Positions 1-7,270 are shown, counted from the stretch's first letter. The stretch is DNA of 15,970 bases from an uncultured Rubellimicrobium sp. (GCA_902805995.1 CADCUU010000181.1:1-15970), one strand, 5' to 3'. A program made the numbers and translations. Notes: generated by a model from the letters alone, not told the origin.

Positions 1-573
1 GTAGTCGTCACGCAGCAGGCACCAGCCCAGCATCATGAGCGTCTCGTCCAGATAGGCGATCACCAGCGGCCAGACCCGGCGTTGGGTGCAGCGCCCGGCC
101 TCGTCGCGGTATGCGATGTCGACGGCCCGCTCTTCCCAGGCCGCCTCCCTGATCAGCCGGAGGTCGTGCTCGGGGACGTGGCGCCGGCCGCGTCGGTACA
201 GGTGCAGGACAGCGTGCGCGGCCTCGCGCGCCTGCCGTTCGGGCAGCCGGGCGACGATCTTGGCGGCAACGGCCTCGGCCGCTTGGGCAAGCTGCGCGTC
301 ACCCGATTGCCGCACTTCGGAGAGACCCAGGAGCAGCGCCTCGATCTCCAGCCGCGTGAAGCTTTGGGGTGGGAGCGCCGGGTCTTCCTCCAGCACGTAG
401 CCATAGCCGGCCTCTCCGTCGATCCGTGCGCCGGACGCCCGGAGCGCCGCAATGTCGCGGTAGATGGAGCGGACGGAAACCTCGGTCACCTCCGCGAGTC
501 GCGCGGCGGTCACTGGGGCGGGCAGGCTTCGCAGGGCGTGGAGAAGCCGAAACAGGCGGTCGCTGCGAGGCAT
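1..573 (-). CDS. YafY-type HTH/WYL-domain transcriptional regulator, C-terminus cut by window edge
   Basis: The minus-strand frame is open from an ATG at 573 to base 1, so 191 residues are visible and the stop lies outside the window. The N-terminus (MPRSDRLFRLLHALRS, then TAARLAEVTEVSVRSIYRDIAALR at about residues 23-46) is the winged helix-turn-helix of the YafY/DeoR-like class. GYGYVLEEDPALPPQSFT and LEIEALLLGLSEVR follow, as in WYL-domain regulators. The stretch from about residue 145 (VDIAYRDEAGRCTQRRVWPLVIAYLDETLMLGWC) is the start of the WYL ligand-binding domain. The start is supported by an AGGAGG ribosome site at 577-582. It is divergent from a glutathione S-transferase gene, a common pairing in Alphaproteobacteria, so it probably controls that gene and itself. 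The effector is unknown. Confidence 0.9.
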   Translation of the reverse strand, partial: MPRSDRLFRLLHALRSLPAPVTAARLAEVTEVSVRSIYRDIAALRASGARIDGEAGYGYVLEEDPALPPQSFTRLEIEALLLGLSEVRQSGDAQLAQAAEAVAAKIVARLPERQAREAAHAVLHLYRRGRRHVPEHDLRLIREAAWEERAVDIAYRDEAGRCTQRRVWPLVIAYLDETLMMLGWCLLRDDY

Positions 574-581
574 CGCTCCTC

Positions 582-598
582 CTGACGCATACTGTCAG
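582..598. promoter_or_regulatory. Inverted repeat CTGAC-N7-GTCAG, candidate operator of the WYL regulator
   Basis: The perfect arms CTGAC (582-586) and GTCAG (594-598) lie in the 82-bp spacer between the divergent regulator and GST genes. The repeat touches the regulator's own ribosome site (577-582) and lies just downstream of its candidate promoter. Binding here would block the regulator's transcription and could also affect the GST gene. The role is inferred from position and symmetry only. Confidence 0.45.
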
Positions 599-607
599 CA
601 GGGCCGG

Positions 608-635
608 ACGATAACAGGGGCATCCCGATTGGCAA
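608..635 (-). promoter_or_regulatory. Candidate sigma-70 promoter of the WYL regulator
   Basis: On the minus strand, TTGCCA (630-635) and TATCGT (608-613) are separated by 16 bases. The -35 matches consensus at five of six positions and the -10 at four of six. Transcription would start near 601, placing the CTGAC/GTCAG repeat immediately downstream. The spacing is slightly short, so this is a modest prediction. Confidence 0.3.
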
Positions 636-655
636 CCCAGCGAAGGAACCGCCCC

Positions 656-1264
656 ATGATCACCTTCTACCACTCGCCCATGACCCGCTCGTCCCGCGTG
701 CTCGCGCTTATTGCGGCGATGGACATATTCGACTGGGTGGATATCCGCGACGTCACTGTCGCGCGGTTCGATGGCACGGGGCGCCGCGACCCGTCGAACC
801 CGCATCCGGAGGGCAAGGTGCCGCTCCTTGTCCATGACGGGGTGGCTATCTGGGAAAGCGCCGCGATTCTGCTCTACCTGACGGACCTGTTTCCCGAATC
901 GGATCTGGGCGTGCCGCCCGGGCATCCGCAGCGGGGGCGGTACGTGTCCTGGCTGTCCTGGTATGCGGGCGTCATGGAGCCCGCGCTCGTCCACGACGCG
1001 GCGGGGCTGTCGCACCCGTTCCTGACCGCCACATTCCGGGGTCCCGCCGAGATCCGGGAGCGCCTCTCCACTGCGCTCGCAGAGGGGCCTTGGCTCGTGG
1101 GCGACCACTACACGGCGGCGGACCTGCTCGTCTCATCGCCCTATCTCTGGTTCCAGGACCTCGACCCGGGTTGCGAGCGCATCAGGGACTGGGTCGCCCG
1201 TTGCGCGGCGCATCCGGCGCGCCTGACCGCGATGGAGTTGGACGGCAAAGCGCTCGCTGCCTGA
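656..1264 (+). CDS. Glutathione S-transferase family protein
   Basis: The 202-residue cytosolic protein has the two-domain GST layout. The thioredoxin-like N-terminal half begins MITFYHSPMTRSSRV and contains GKVPLLV (about 53-59) with the conserved cis-proline at 56. The Glu-Ser pair E67-S68 (WESAAI), which in this family holds the gamma-glutamyl part of glutathione, follows. The helical C-terminal domain carries GDHYTAADLLVS (about 149-160), the N-capping/hydrophobic staple motif. Length is normal for the family. The ATG at 656 was chosen over upstream in-frame starts because the GST fold begins there and AAGGA lies about ten bases upstream. It is divergent from the WYL regulator, which suggests induction by an electrophile or xenobiotic. 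Substrate and GST class cannot be told. Confidence 0.92.
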   Translation: MITFYHSPMTRSSRVLALIAAMDIFDWVDIRDVTVARFDGTGRRDPSNPHPEGKVPLLVHDGVAIWESAAILLYLTDLFPESDLGVPPGHPQRGRYVSWLSWYAGVMEPALVHDAAGLSHPFLTATFRGPAEIRERLSTALAEGPWLVGDHYTAADLLVSSPYLWFQDLDPGCERIRDWVARCAAHPARLTAMELDGKALAA

Positions 1265-1269
1265 GGATG

Positions 1270-1302
1270 AAGGGGGCCACGGTTGCTTTCCGCGGTCCCC
1301 TT
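1270..1302 (+). terminator. Stem-loop terminator after the GST gene
   Basis: AAGGGGGCC (1270-1278) pairs with GGTCCCCTT (1294-1302) over nine base pairs with one G-U. The stem continues after an A-C mismatch with CGG/CCG, around the 7-base loop TTGCTTT. It starts six bases after the GST stop codon. The following bases (GCCCTTTG) are only weakly T-rich, so termination may be partly stem-driven. Confidence 0.65.
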
Positions 1303-1402
1303 GCCCTTTGCCGCACGAACATCCGGCCGCAATTCGTGTGGAGCCTCGCGAATGTCTGACGAAAAGTGGAGCGCGGATGCTGTTCCCCAGGACGCCGAAC
1401 TC

Positions 1403-1600
1403 TTAACCCGCGCGCTTCTTGTCCAGATCGAGAGCGGCCATCCGCTCCAAAAGACGGACGAACTTGTCGTCCACGTCCTCGACGACCGGGGCCAGAGGAT
1501 AGGTCTTGAGCAACGCTTGCTTCAGAGCGACTTCGAACGAGCTGCGATGAGTGGCAGGCTCGTCGGAATCAAGCAGTCGCATCCGGAGGAGTTCAGGCAC
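1403..1600 (-). CDS. Small hypothetical protein, faintly NepR-like
   Basis: A 65-residue minus-strand frame starts with GTG at 1600 and ends TAA at 1403. GGAAG lies about ten bases upstream of the start. About two thirds of its codons end in G or C, lower than the neighbouring genes but coding-like, and no competing gene covers the stretch. The protein is charged and helical with no signal peptide. Its middle (FEVALKQALLKTYPLAP, then VDDKFVRLLERMAALD) resembles the short amphipathic core of NepR anti-sigma factors, which typically read LRxxYxx...PVPDRFxxLLxxL. The match is weak, and no PhyR or EcfG gene is visible nearby. It stands alone between the GST and phosphodiesterase genes. It could be an unrelated small protein or a chance frame. 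Confidence 0.45.
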   Translation of the reverse strand: MPELLRMRLLDSDEPATHRSSFEVALKQALLKTYPLAPVVEDVDDKFVRLLERMAALDLDKKRAG

Positions 1601-1875
1601 AGCGAGTCTCTTCCATCAAATCCCACCAGGCACCTGCCAAGGCGTGGAACTTTTAGTAATACGAATGTGACCCGAGTGAGGCCGGACAGCGGACTGGACC
1701 GAAAAGCCTGAGACGGCTGAGCGGTTCCGGCACGTCCCGTGGCGCACAACAGATCGGGCGCGTCCATCCGTGCCCTAACAGCGCTCCTCGGAGCCGTCTG
1801 GAACTGCCGCTTTCCCACCGCGCAGAGCGGGTCCATGTTTGGGGAGACACCCGATCACTAAAGGAACGATCCCCG
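1601..1875. other. Intergenic stretch with no convincing gene
   Basis: Frames open here on either strand have low-quality composition and no recognisable motifs. There is a locally AT-rich patch at about 1648-1670, in an otherwise GC-rich region, which could carry promoter elements for the small minus-strand gene. No well-placed -35/-10 pair was found. The phosphodiesterase promoter is probably in this stretch but could not be located. Confidence 0.4.
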
Positions 1876-2628
1876 ATGAAGCTCCCCGACATCTTCCTTT
1901 CCCGCCCGATCGCGCATCGTGGCCTGCACGACCGAGAGGATGGAAGGCCCGAGAACAGTCGCGCGGCGATGCAGGCGGCCGTGGAGCAGGGCTACGGGAT
2001 CGAACTCGACATCCAGCCCAGCTCGGACGGGGTGCCGATGGTCGTTCACGACTCGACGCTGGTGCGCCTCACGGGGGAGGAGGGCCACGTCCGGGATCGC
2101 ACGGCGGACGAGTTGGGCCGCCTGCCGCTGCTGGGCGGGCCCGAGACGATTCCCACGCTCCGACAGGTCCTCGATCTGGTCGGCGGACGGGTGCCCCTGC
2201 TCATCGAGATCAAGGATCAGGATGGACACATGGGCCCTAATGTAGGGCCGCTGGAACAGGCGGTCGCCAGCGTGCTCCGCGGCTATGAGGGGCCGGTGGC
2301 GCTGATGTCCTTCAACCCCCATTCCATGGCCGCCATGGCCGAGCATTCACCCGGCCTGCCGCGAGGGCTCACCACCGATGCGTACCGGCCTGAGAATTGG
2401 CGGCACCTGACGCCCGAGATGTGCGACCGCCTGCGGGAGATCCCCGACTACGAACGGGTTGGGGCCTGCTTCATCAGCCACCAGTACAAGGACCTGTCCA
2501 GGCCACGGGTACGGGAGCTGAAGGCGCAGGGCGCGGCTCTCCTTTGCTGGACTATCACCTCGCTCGAGGCCGAGCACGAGGGGCGACTGGCGGCGGAGAA
2601 CATCACCTTCGAAGGCTACCTCGCCTGA
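1876..2628 (+). CDS. ugpQ: Glycerophosphodiester phosphodiesterase (UgpQ-like)
   Basis: The 250-residue protein hydrolyses glycerophosphodiesters to sn-glycerol-3-phosphate and an alcohol. The GDPD TIM-barrel motifs are all present: AHRG (H14, R15), PENS with E26, ELDIQ with E43 and D45, VVHD with the second catalytic His H58, and PLLIEIK with E111 and K113. FEGYLA closes the chain, as often in this family. There is no signal peptide, so it is cytosolic like E. coli UgpQ (about 247 residues). The ATG at 1876 has AAAGGAAC upstream. It lies 158 bases ahead of ugpB on the same strand, which supports the ugpQ assignment. A promoter in the gap may let ugpBAEC be expressed separately. The in vivo substrate range is inferred. 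Confidence 0.9.
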   Translation: MKLPDIFLSRPIAHRGLHDREDGRPENSRAAMQAAVEQGYGIELDIQPSSDGVPMVVHDSTLVRLTGEEGHVRDRTADELGRLPLLGGPETIPTLRQVLDLVGGRVPLLIEIKDQDGHMGPNVGPLEQAVASVLRGYEGPVALMSFNPHSMAAMAEHSPGLPRGLTTDAYRPENWRHLTPEMCDRLREIPDYERVGACFISHQYKDLSRPRVRELKAQGAALLCWTITSLEAEHEGRLAAENITFEGYLA

Positions 2629-2647
2629 TCCTTCGCCGCGAAACGGC

Positions 2648-2663
2648 CGCCAGGACGCTGGCG
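2648..2663 (+). terminator. Small hairpin after the phosphodiesterase gene
   Basis: CGCCAG (2648-2653) and CTGGCG (2658-2663) form a perfect six-pair stem with loop GACG, 20 bases after the stop codon. No T-tract follows. It could be a weak terminator or a 3' mRNA-stabilising hairpin. Confidence 0.35.
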
Positions 2664-2672
2664 CGTTGCGAT

Positions 2673-2687
2673 CTGACGGCGCGTCAG
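2673..2687. repeat. Inverted repeat CTGACG-GCG-CGTCAG
   Basis: Perfect six-base arms (2673-2678 and 2682-2687) flank a 3-base centre, upstream of the ugpB promoter region. It may be a second hairpin of the phosphodiesterase 3' end or an operator for ugpB. The sequence does not decide between these. Confidence 0.35.
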
Positions 2688-2700
2688 GATTGTGGCGGGA

Positions 2701-2720
2701 CTGTTACAAAACCTTGACAC
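2701..2720 (+). promoter_or_regulatory. Candidate PHO box / promoter of ugpB
   Basis: CTGTTAC (2701-2707) followed by AAAA and then TTGACAC (2714-2720) resembles the PhoB-binding PHO box, two CTGTCAT-like repeats. The first half matches five of seven bases and the second four of seven. The half-site spacing is 13 rather than the canonical 11. TTGACA could instead be a plain -35 box. A good -10 was not found at standard spacing (TCACGA at 2737-2742 is the nearest). ugp operons are PhoB-controlled in E. coli and in rhizobia, which makes the reading plausible. Confidence 0.35.
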
Positions 2721-2786
2721 AACCTCCGTGCGGCCGTCACGATCTTTCCTAATAACAAGAAAATCCAAACGAATTGGGAGGATCAA

Positions 2787-4109
2787 ATGACCCGTTACAT
2801 AACGGTCTCGGCACTTGCCCTCGTTGCCACCACCTCCGCCGCAGCCGCTCAGACCGAGGTCCACTGGTGGCACGCCATGGGCGGCGAGCTTGGCGCCAAG
2901 CTTGAGGAAATCGTCGCCGGCTACAACGCCAGCCAGCAGGACTACGTCGTCGTCCCGACCTTCAAGGGCTCCTATCCCGAGACGATGACCGCGGCCATCG
3001 CGGCTTTCCGCGCCGATGAGCAGCCGGCCATCGTGCAGGTGTTCGAAGTGGGCACCGGGACGATGATGGCGGCCCAGGGGGCGACCTACCCGGTCTACCA
3101 GCTGATGCAGGACATGGGCGCGGAGTTCGACCCCGCCGCCTTCCTGCCCTCGGTCGTGGGCTACTACACCGACCCCGAGGGCAATATGCTCTCGATGCCG
3201 TTCAACTCCTCCACGCCGATCATGTACTACAACAAAGACGTGTTCGAAGCCGCGGGCCTCGACCCCGAGACGCCCCCCAAGACCTGGGAGGAGCTTGAGC
3301 AGTTCTCGCGCCAGATCATCGAGTCGGGCGCCGCGACCTGCGGCTTCACCACCGCCTGGATCAGCTGGATCCACACCGAGAACCTTTCGGCGTGGCACAA
3401 CCAGCCCATCGGCACGCTCGAGAACGGGTTCGGCGGGTTCGGGGCGGAGCTTTCGCTCAACGGTCCAGTCCAGGTGCAGCACTGGGGCAACCTCGCCCGC
3501 TGGCAGGAAGAGGGGCTGTTCCAGTATGGCGGCCCGGGCGGCGGGGATGACGCACCGCCCCGGTTCTACAGCCAGGAATGCGCGATCTTCTTCAACTCCT
3601 CGGCCGGTCGCGCCGCCGTGGTCGCCAACGCCACAGACTTCGAGGTCGGCTACGGCATGCTGCCCTACTATGCGAGCGTAGAAGGCGCGCCGCAGAACTC
3701 CATCATCGGCGGAGCGACGCTCTGGGTTCTCCAGGGCCACGAGGAGGAGACCTACCGCGGCGTGGCGGACTTCTTCTCCTACCTGTCCTCGCCTGAGGTT
3801 CAGGCCGACTGGAGCCAGTTCTCCGGCTATCTGCCGATCACCCAGGCGGCTTACGACCTGTCGCGTGAGCAGGGCTTCTACGAGGAGAACCCGGGCAGCG
3901 AGATCGGCATCCAGCAGATCACGCTGAACGAGCCCACCGAGAACTCGAAGGGCCTGCGCTTCGGCAGCTACGTTCAGGTCCGGGACATCATCGACGAAGA
4001 GTTCCAGGCCCTCCTCGCGGGGGACAAGGACGCGCAAGGTGCGCTCGACGCGGTCGTGGAGCGTGGCAACGCCCTCCTGCGGGAGTTCGAGACGACCTCC
4101 GCGCAGTAA
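2787..4109 (+). CDS. ugpB: sn-Glycerol-3-phosphate ABC transporter, substrate-binding protein UgpB
   Basis: The 440-residue periplasmic protein captures glycerol-3-phosphate and glycerophosphodiesters for the Ugp importer. A signal peptide ([21 protein letters not shown]) is followed by the mature start [15 protein letters not shown]. Signature stretches recalled from E. coli UgpB recur: [26 protein letters not shown] (about 88-101), [51 protein letters not shown] and [11 protein letters not shown]. Length matches the roughly 438 residues of the E. coli protein. GGGAGGATCAA gives a strong ribosome site for the ATG. It is the first gene of ugpBAEC. A hairpin directly after it probably helps keep its mRNA more abundant than that of the permeases. 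Confidence 0.96.
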   Translation: MTRYITVSALALVATTSAAAAQTEVHWWHAMGGELGAKLEEIVAGYNASQQDYVVVPTFKGSYPETMTAAIAAFRADEQPAIVQVFEVGTGTMMAAQGATYPVYQLMQDMGAEFDPAAFLPSVVGYYTDPEGNMLSMPFNSSTPIMYYNKDVFEAAGLDPETPPKTWEELEQFSRQIIESGAATCGFTTAWISWIHTENLSAWHNQPIGTLENGFGGFGAELSLNGPVQVQHWGNLARWQEEGLFQYGGPGGGDDAPPRFYSQECAIFFNSSAGRAAVVANATDFEVGYGMLPYYASVEGAPQNSIIGGATLWVLQGHEEETYRGVADFFSYLSSPEVQADWSQFSGYLPITQAAYDLSREQGFYEENPGSEIGIQQITLNEPTENSKGLRFGSYVQVRDIIDEEFQALLAGDKDAQGALDAVVERGNALLREFETTSAQ

Positions 4110-4129
4110 CGCCCGATCCCGAGAGTTCT

Positions 4130-4155
4130 GGAGGGCCCGCAACCGCGGGCCTTCC
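4130..4155 (+). terminator. Intercistronic hairpin between ugpB and ugpA
   Basis: The 11-base arms at 4130-4140 and 4145-4155 pair completely (one G-U) around the 4-base loop AACC. There is no T-tract, so it is more likely an mRNA-stabilising or attenuating element than a full terminator. Such hairpins after the binding-protein gene are known in ABC importer operons such as malE-malF, where the binding protein is made in excess. Confidence 0.6.
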
Positions 4156-4177
4156 GCTTCCCGCAGGGTGCCCCGGC

Positions 4178-5056
4178 ATGAAACGAACCACCTTCGGCGG
4201 ACGGTTGCTGCCATGGCTCCTGCTTGCGCCGCAGCTCCTGATCACCATCGTCTTCTTTCTCTGGCCGGCCGGTCAGGCCGTTCGGCAGAGCTTCCTGCGC
4301 GAGGACGCGTTCGGCCTTTCGACGACCTTTGCGGGTCTCGCCAACTACCGGGCACTGATGCGGAGTGAGGAGTACCTGAACTCACTTCAGGTCACGGTGG
4401 TCTTCGCCATCTCCGTGGCGGTGCTGTCGATGGGGCTTTCCCTCCTCCTTGCCGTGGCGGCTGACCGGGTTGTGCGGACGGCCCGCGTCTACACGACACT
4501 CCTGGTCTGGCCCTACGCCGTCGCCCCTGCGGTCGCGGGCATCATGTGGTGGTTCATCTTCAACCCCACGATCGGCATCCTGCCCTACCTCCTCGAAGGG
4601 CTGGGCTACGACTGGAACCACAGCCTCCGCTCCACCGACGCCATGATCCTTGTCGTGATCGCGGCGGCCTGGAAGCAGATCAGCTACAACTTCCTGTTCT
4701 TCCTCGCTGGGCTCCAGGCGATCCCGGCCAGCTTGCGCGAAGCGGCGGCCATCGACGGGGCAGGGCCTTTCAAGCGGTTCTGGACGATCACCTTCCCCCT
4801 CCTCGCGCCGACCACGTTCTTCCTCCTCGTCGTCAACATCGTCTACACGATGTTCGACACCTTCGGGATCATCCACGCGACCACCGAGGGCGGGCCCAAC
4901 CAGGCTACCAACATCCTGATCTACAAGGTCTACGAGGACGGCTTCATCCAGCTCGACCTCGGGTCGTCGGCGGCGCAGTCGGTGATCCTCATGATCATCG
5001 TGATCGCGATCACCATGGTCCAGTTCCGCTGGATCGAGAGGCGGGTGGAGTACTGA
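4178..5056 (+). CDS. ugpA: Glycerol-3-phosphate ABC transporter permease UgpA
   Basis: The 292-residue inner-membrane protein is one half of the UgpAE channel. About six hydrophobic helices are visible, starting at about residues 10-30 ([20 protein letters not shown]) and ending at about 267-281. The cytoplasmic EAA loop that docks on the ATPase is [25 protein letters not shown], with the core at about 188-196. [20 protein letters not shown] near residue 237 is typical of MalF/UgpA-type permeases. Length agrees with E. coli UgpA (295). The ATG at 4178 begins MKRTTF before the first helix; its ribosome site is weak (CAGGGTG). It follows ugpB after a hairpin and precedes ugpE by four bases. Confidence 0.95.
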   Translation: MKRTTFGGRLLPWLLLAPQLLITIVFFLWPAGQAVRQSFLREDAFGLSTTFAGLANYRALMRSEEYLNSLQVTVVFAISVAVLSMGLSLLLAVAADRVVRTARVYTTLLVWPYAVAPAVAGIMWWFIFNPTIGILPYLLEGLGYDWNHSLRSTDAMILVVIAAAWKQISYNFLFFLAGLQAIPASLREAAAIDGAGPFKRFWTITFPLLAPTTFFLLVVNIVYTMFDTFGIIHATTEGGPNQATNILIYKVYEDGFIQLDLGSSAAQSVILMIIVIAITMVQFRWIERRVEY

Positions 5057-5060
5057 CGCC

Positions 5061-5909
5061 ATGGTCGAGCATCGTCCCCTTCTCAACATCCTCACCCATG
5101 CCGTGCTGATCGCGGGCGTCGTGGTCGTGATCTTCCCGGTCTACCTGGCCGTGATCGCGTCCACGCATCCCCCGACCGCATTCTCCCGGGGCGTGATTCC
5201 CGTCCTCCCCGGTGATCAGGCGCTGGAGAACTACTCCGCGATGCTGGGGCAGGGCGTGTCGACCTCCGGGGCGCCGCCGCTTGGGCTCATGATGACGAAC
5301 AGCCTGATCATGGCCCTCGTCATCGCGCTCGGGAAGATCGCGATCTCCATCACCTCGGCCTTCGCCATCGTCTACTTCCGGTTCAGGTTCCGGCAACTCG
5401 CCTTCTGGCTGATCTTCATCACTCTGATGCTGCCCGTTGAGGTGCGGATCGTTCCCACCTTCGAGGTCGTGGCGAATCTGGGGCTGCTCAACTCCTATGC
5501 CGGGCTCACCGTGCCGCTCATCGCCTCGGCGACCGCGACGTTCCTTTTCCGGCAGGTGTTCCTGACGATCCCGGACGAGTTGGCCGAGGCCGCGCGGATC
5601 GACGGGGCCGGGCCGATGAAGTTCTTCCGCGACATCCTGATCCCGCTGTCGCGGACCAACATGGCGGCGCTGTTCGTGATCCTCTTCATCTACGGCTGGA
5701 ACCAGTACCTCTGGCCCCTCCTCGTCACGACCGACGCGCGCTACTACACCGTCGTCGCGGGCATCAAGCGGATGGCCGACGTGGCCGACGCTATCCCGAG
5801 ATGGAACTTCGTGATGACCGCGGTCGTGCTGGCGATGCTGCCGCCCGTCTTTGTCGTGATCGCAATGCAGCGGCTCTTCGTGAAGGGCCTGATCGAGGCG
5901 GAGAAGTAG
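5061..5909 (+). CDS. ugpE: Glycerol-3-phosphate ABC transporter permease UgpE
   Basis: The 282-residue inner-membrane protein is the second Ugp permease and pairs with UgpA. The first helix is at about residues 9-33 ([25 protein letters not shown]). The loop [26 protein letters not shown] and the conserved stretch [44 protein letters not shown] are characteristic of the MalG/UgpE class. The EAA loop is [25 protein letters not shown], with its core at about 176-184. Length matches E. coli UgpE (281). It begins four bases after the ugpA stop and ends one base before the ugpC start, so translation is probably coupled. Confidence 0.95.
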   Translation: MVEHRPLLNILTHAVLIAGVVVVIFPVYLAVIASTHPPTAFSRGVIPVLPGDQALENYSAMLGQGVSTSGAPPLGLMMTNSLIMALVIALGKIAISITSAFAIVYFRFRFRQLAFWLIFITLMLPVEVRIVPTFEVVANLGLLNSYAGLTVPLIASATATFLFRQVFLTIPDELAEAARIDGAGPMKFFRDILIPLSRTNMAALFVILFIYGWNQYLWPLLVTTDARYYTVVAGIKRMADVADAIPRWNFVMTAVVLAMLPPVFVVIAMQRLFVKGLIEAEK

Positions 5910-5910
5910 A

Positions 5911-6960
5911 ATGGCATCCATCACCCTCGACCGCGTGGGCAAGACCTATTTCGGCGGCGCGCCCGCCGTGACAGACATCTCGATCGACATCGTGGATGGT
6001 GAGTTCCTAGTCCTGGTGGGCCCATCGGGCTGCGGCAAGTCCACCCTCCTGCGCATGGTCGCGGGGCTGGAGACCGTGTCGAGCGGCACGATCCGGATCG
6101 GCGACCGCGTCGTGAACGATGTGGAGCCCGCGGACCGTGACATCGCCATGGTGTTCCAGAACTACGCGCTTTATCCGCACATGACGGTGCGGCAGAACCT
6201 GGCCTATGGCCTCACGAACCGGCGCATGCCCAAGGACGAGATCGCCCGCCGCGTCGCCGCCGCCGCCGAGATCCTGGAGATCGGGGCCTTCCTCGACCGC
6301 AAGCCGCGCGCCCTGTCGGGGGGGCAGCGGCAGCGCGTGGCCATGGGGCGCGCCATCGTGCGCGAGCCTGCGGTGTTCCTCTTCGACGAGCCGCTGTCCA
6401 ACCTCGACGCGAAGCTGCGCAACTCAATGCGGGGCGAGATCCGCGTGCTTCAGCGCCGTCTAGGAACGACCTCGATCTATGTCACGCACGACCAGATGGA
6501 GGCCATGACCCTCGCCGACCGGCTGGTGGTGCTGAACGGCGGTCGGGTCGAACAGATCGGCGCGCCTTTGGAGGTGTATCGCCGGCCGGCCTCGACCTTC
6601 GTGGCCGCCTTCATCGGGGCTCCGGCCATGAACCTGCTCTCGGCCCGGCAGGACGGCGGCAGCCTTCACCTTGGCGGTGCCGCCTTGCCGATGAGGGGCG
6701 AGGGTAGGGGCCCGGTGACCCTTGGGATCCGGCCGGAGGATTTCGGCCGCGCCGCGCCGGGGGCCGCAGAGGCGCTGCAGGTTCGCGTCGATTATGTGGA
6801 GGAACTCGGGGCCACTCGCCTCGTTCATGGGCGCGTCGATGGTCAGCCCCTGGTCTCCATCTGGCCGGCAGGTGAGGAGGTCCCCGAGCAGATCTGGCTC
6901 TCGGCTCCGCCCACGGCAATGCATCTGTTCGACCGTGAGAGGGGTGTGCGGCTCAACTGA
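5911..6960 (+). CDS. ugpC: Glycerol-3-phosphate ABC transporter ATP-binding protein UgpC
   Basis: The 349-residue MalK/UgpC-type ATPase powers the Ugp importer. Motifs in order are Walker [10 protein letters not shown] (37-45), Q-loop Q83, signature LSGGQ (135-139), Walker B VFLFDE (155-160) and the switch His H183 ([10 protein letters not shown]). The region from about residue 237 (GAPAMNLL, then [11 protein letters not shown] and [19 protein letters not shown]) is the C-terminal TOBE/OB regulatory domain of this family. The ATG lies one base after the ugpE stop codon. It is slightly shorter than E. coli UgpC (356). It is the last gene of the ugp operon. In relatives this domain can mediate inhibition by phosphate; that is family knowledge, not visible here. 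Confidence 0.95.
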   Translation: MASITLDRVGKTYFGGAPAVTDISIDIVDGEFLVLVGPSGCGKSTLLRMVAGLETVSSGTIRIGDRVVNDVEPADRDIAMVFQNYALYPHMTVRQNLAYGLTNRRMPKDEIARRVAAAAEILEIGAFLDRKPRALSGGQRQRVAMGRAIVREPAVFLFDEPLSNLDAKLRNSMRGEIRVLQRRLGTTSIYVTHDQMEAMTLADRLVVLNGGRVEQIGAPLEVYRRPASTFVAAFIGAPAMNLLSARQDGGSLHLGGAALPMRGEGRGPVTLGIRPEDFGRAAPGAAEALQVRVDYVEELGATRLVHGRVDGQPLVSIWPAGEEVPEQIWLSAPPTAMHLFDRERGVRLN

Positions 6961-7140
6961 TGAGGCGCACGCATGTCTCTGCGCGCGGCGGAGTCGTAGG
7001 GCTGGGTGCAACCTGAGGGTCCGGCGCCGCACCTGAGACGAGCAGAGCCCTCCCACTAGTCAGCACACCAGCCGCGGCCGGGTCGATGCCTGCTTTTTGA
7101 TCCCCGTCCGAAACTTGCCCCGGCACGCATGCGACATGTC
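6961..7140. other. Intergenic region after ugpC without a recognised gene
   Basis: No credible coding frame was found. GGTGC (7005-7009) and GCACC (7029-7033) could form a weak stem around a loop that includes the palindrome CGGCGCCG (7022-7029). No T-tract follows, so a ugpC terminator cannot be assigned with confidence. CTGCTTTTTGATCC at 7090-7103 is the only T-run. Confidence 0.4.
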
Positions 7141-7169
7141 TTGACGCGAGCGGCTAGGCATCACTCAAT
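7141..7169 (+). promoter_or_regulatory. Candidate promoter of the amiC operon
   Basis: TTGACG (7141-7146) matches five of six -35 bases. CTCAAT (7164-7169), after exactly 17 bases, matches three of six -10 bases. Initiation would fall near 7176, giving a leader of about 95 bases that holds the hairpin at 7183-7197 and the terminator at 7207-7261. The weak -10 makes this tentative. Confidence 0.35.
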
Positions 7170-7182
7170 GGGATTCGAAATA

Positions 7183-7211
7183 CCGGGCATGGCCCGGATG
7201 GCAATCGAGCC
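7183..7211 (+). promoter_or_regulatory. Tandem leader hairpins, candidate ANTAR (AmiR) RNA target
   Basis: CCGGGC (7183-7188) pairs with GCCCGG (7192-7197) around ATG. Just downstream, GGC (7200-7202) can pair with GCC (7209-7211) around a six-base loop AATCGA. The 3' arm of the second hairpin overlaps the first arm of the terminator (7207-7218), so the two structures exclude each other, as in known ANTAR leaders. The loops do not fit the published hexaloop rule (A at 1, G at 4): the second has A1 but C4, and the first is not a hexaloop. The architecture fits, the sequence rule does not. Confidence 0.35.
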
Positions 7212-7261
7212 TCGCGCCGCGTCCCCAAGGGTCCACGTGGCGCGAGGCTCATTTGCTTTTT
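7207..7261 (+). terminator. Strong leader terminator just before amiC, expected target of AmiR antitermination
   Basis: GAGCCTCGCGCC (7207-7218) and GGCGCGAGGCTC (7239-7250) form a perfect 12-pair stem. It extends inward by four more pairs (one G-U) to a 12-base loop. ATTTGCTTTTT follows at once. This is a textbook intrinsic terminator, yet it ends 10 bases before the amiC start, with the ribosome site (GGGGGA, 7262-7267) directly after it. It therefore cannot serve only as the end of ugpC, about 250 bases away. Lying in front of an operon that encodes an AmiR-type antiterminator, it is best read as the regulated leader terminator. Confidence 0.9.
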
Positions 7262-7270
7262 GGGGGACTG

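Noticed and set aside
1646..1675. GGAAC near the small NepR-like gene as an EcfG-type promoter
   Set aside because: No CGTT is found 16-17 bases downstream, and the orientation would be away from the small gene.
1283..1711. Plus-strand frame of 142 codons in the gap after the GST gene
   Set aside because: It starts inside the terminator loop, lacks a ribosome site and overlaps the more coding-like minus-strand frame.
2616..4214. Long open frame on the minus strand (532 codons)
   Set aside because: It lies antisense over ugpB, whose protein is unmistakable. The minus-strand translation is rich in Arg, Gly, Val and Asp with no motifs, an effect of high GC at third positions.
5010..5942. Open minus-strand frame opposite ugpE (310 codons)
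   Set aside because: The translation is an Asp/His/Arg-rich string typical of antisense frames of membrane-protein genes. ugpE explains the region.
7121..7137. Possible sigma-54 promoter (GGCAC...TGC) before amiC
   Set aside because: The GG-to-GC spacing does not fit the -24/-12 rule, so a sigma-54 site is not supported.
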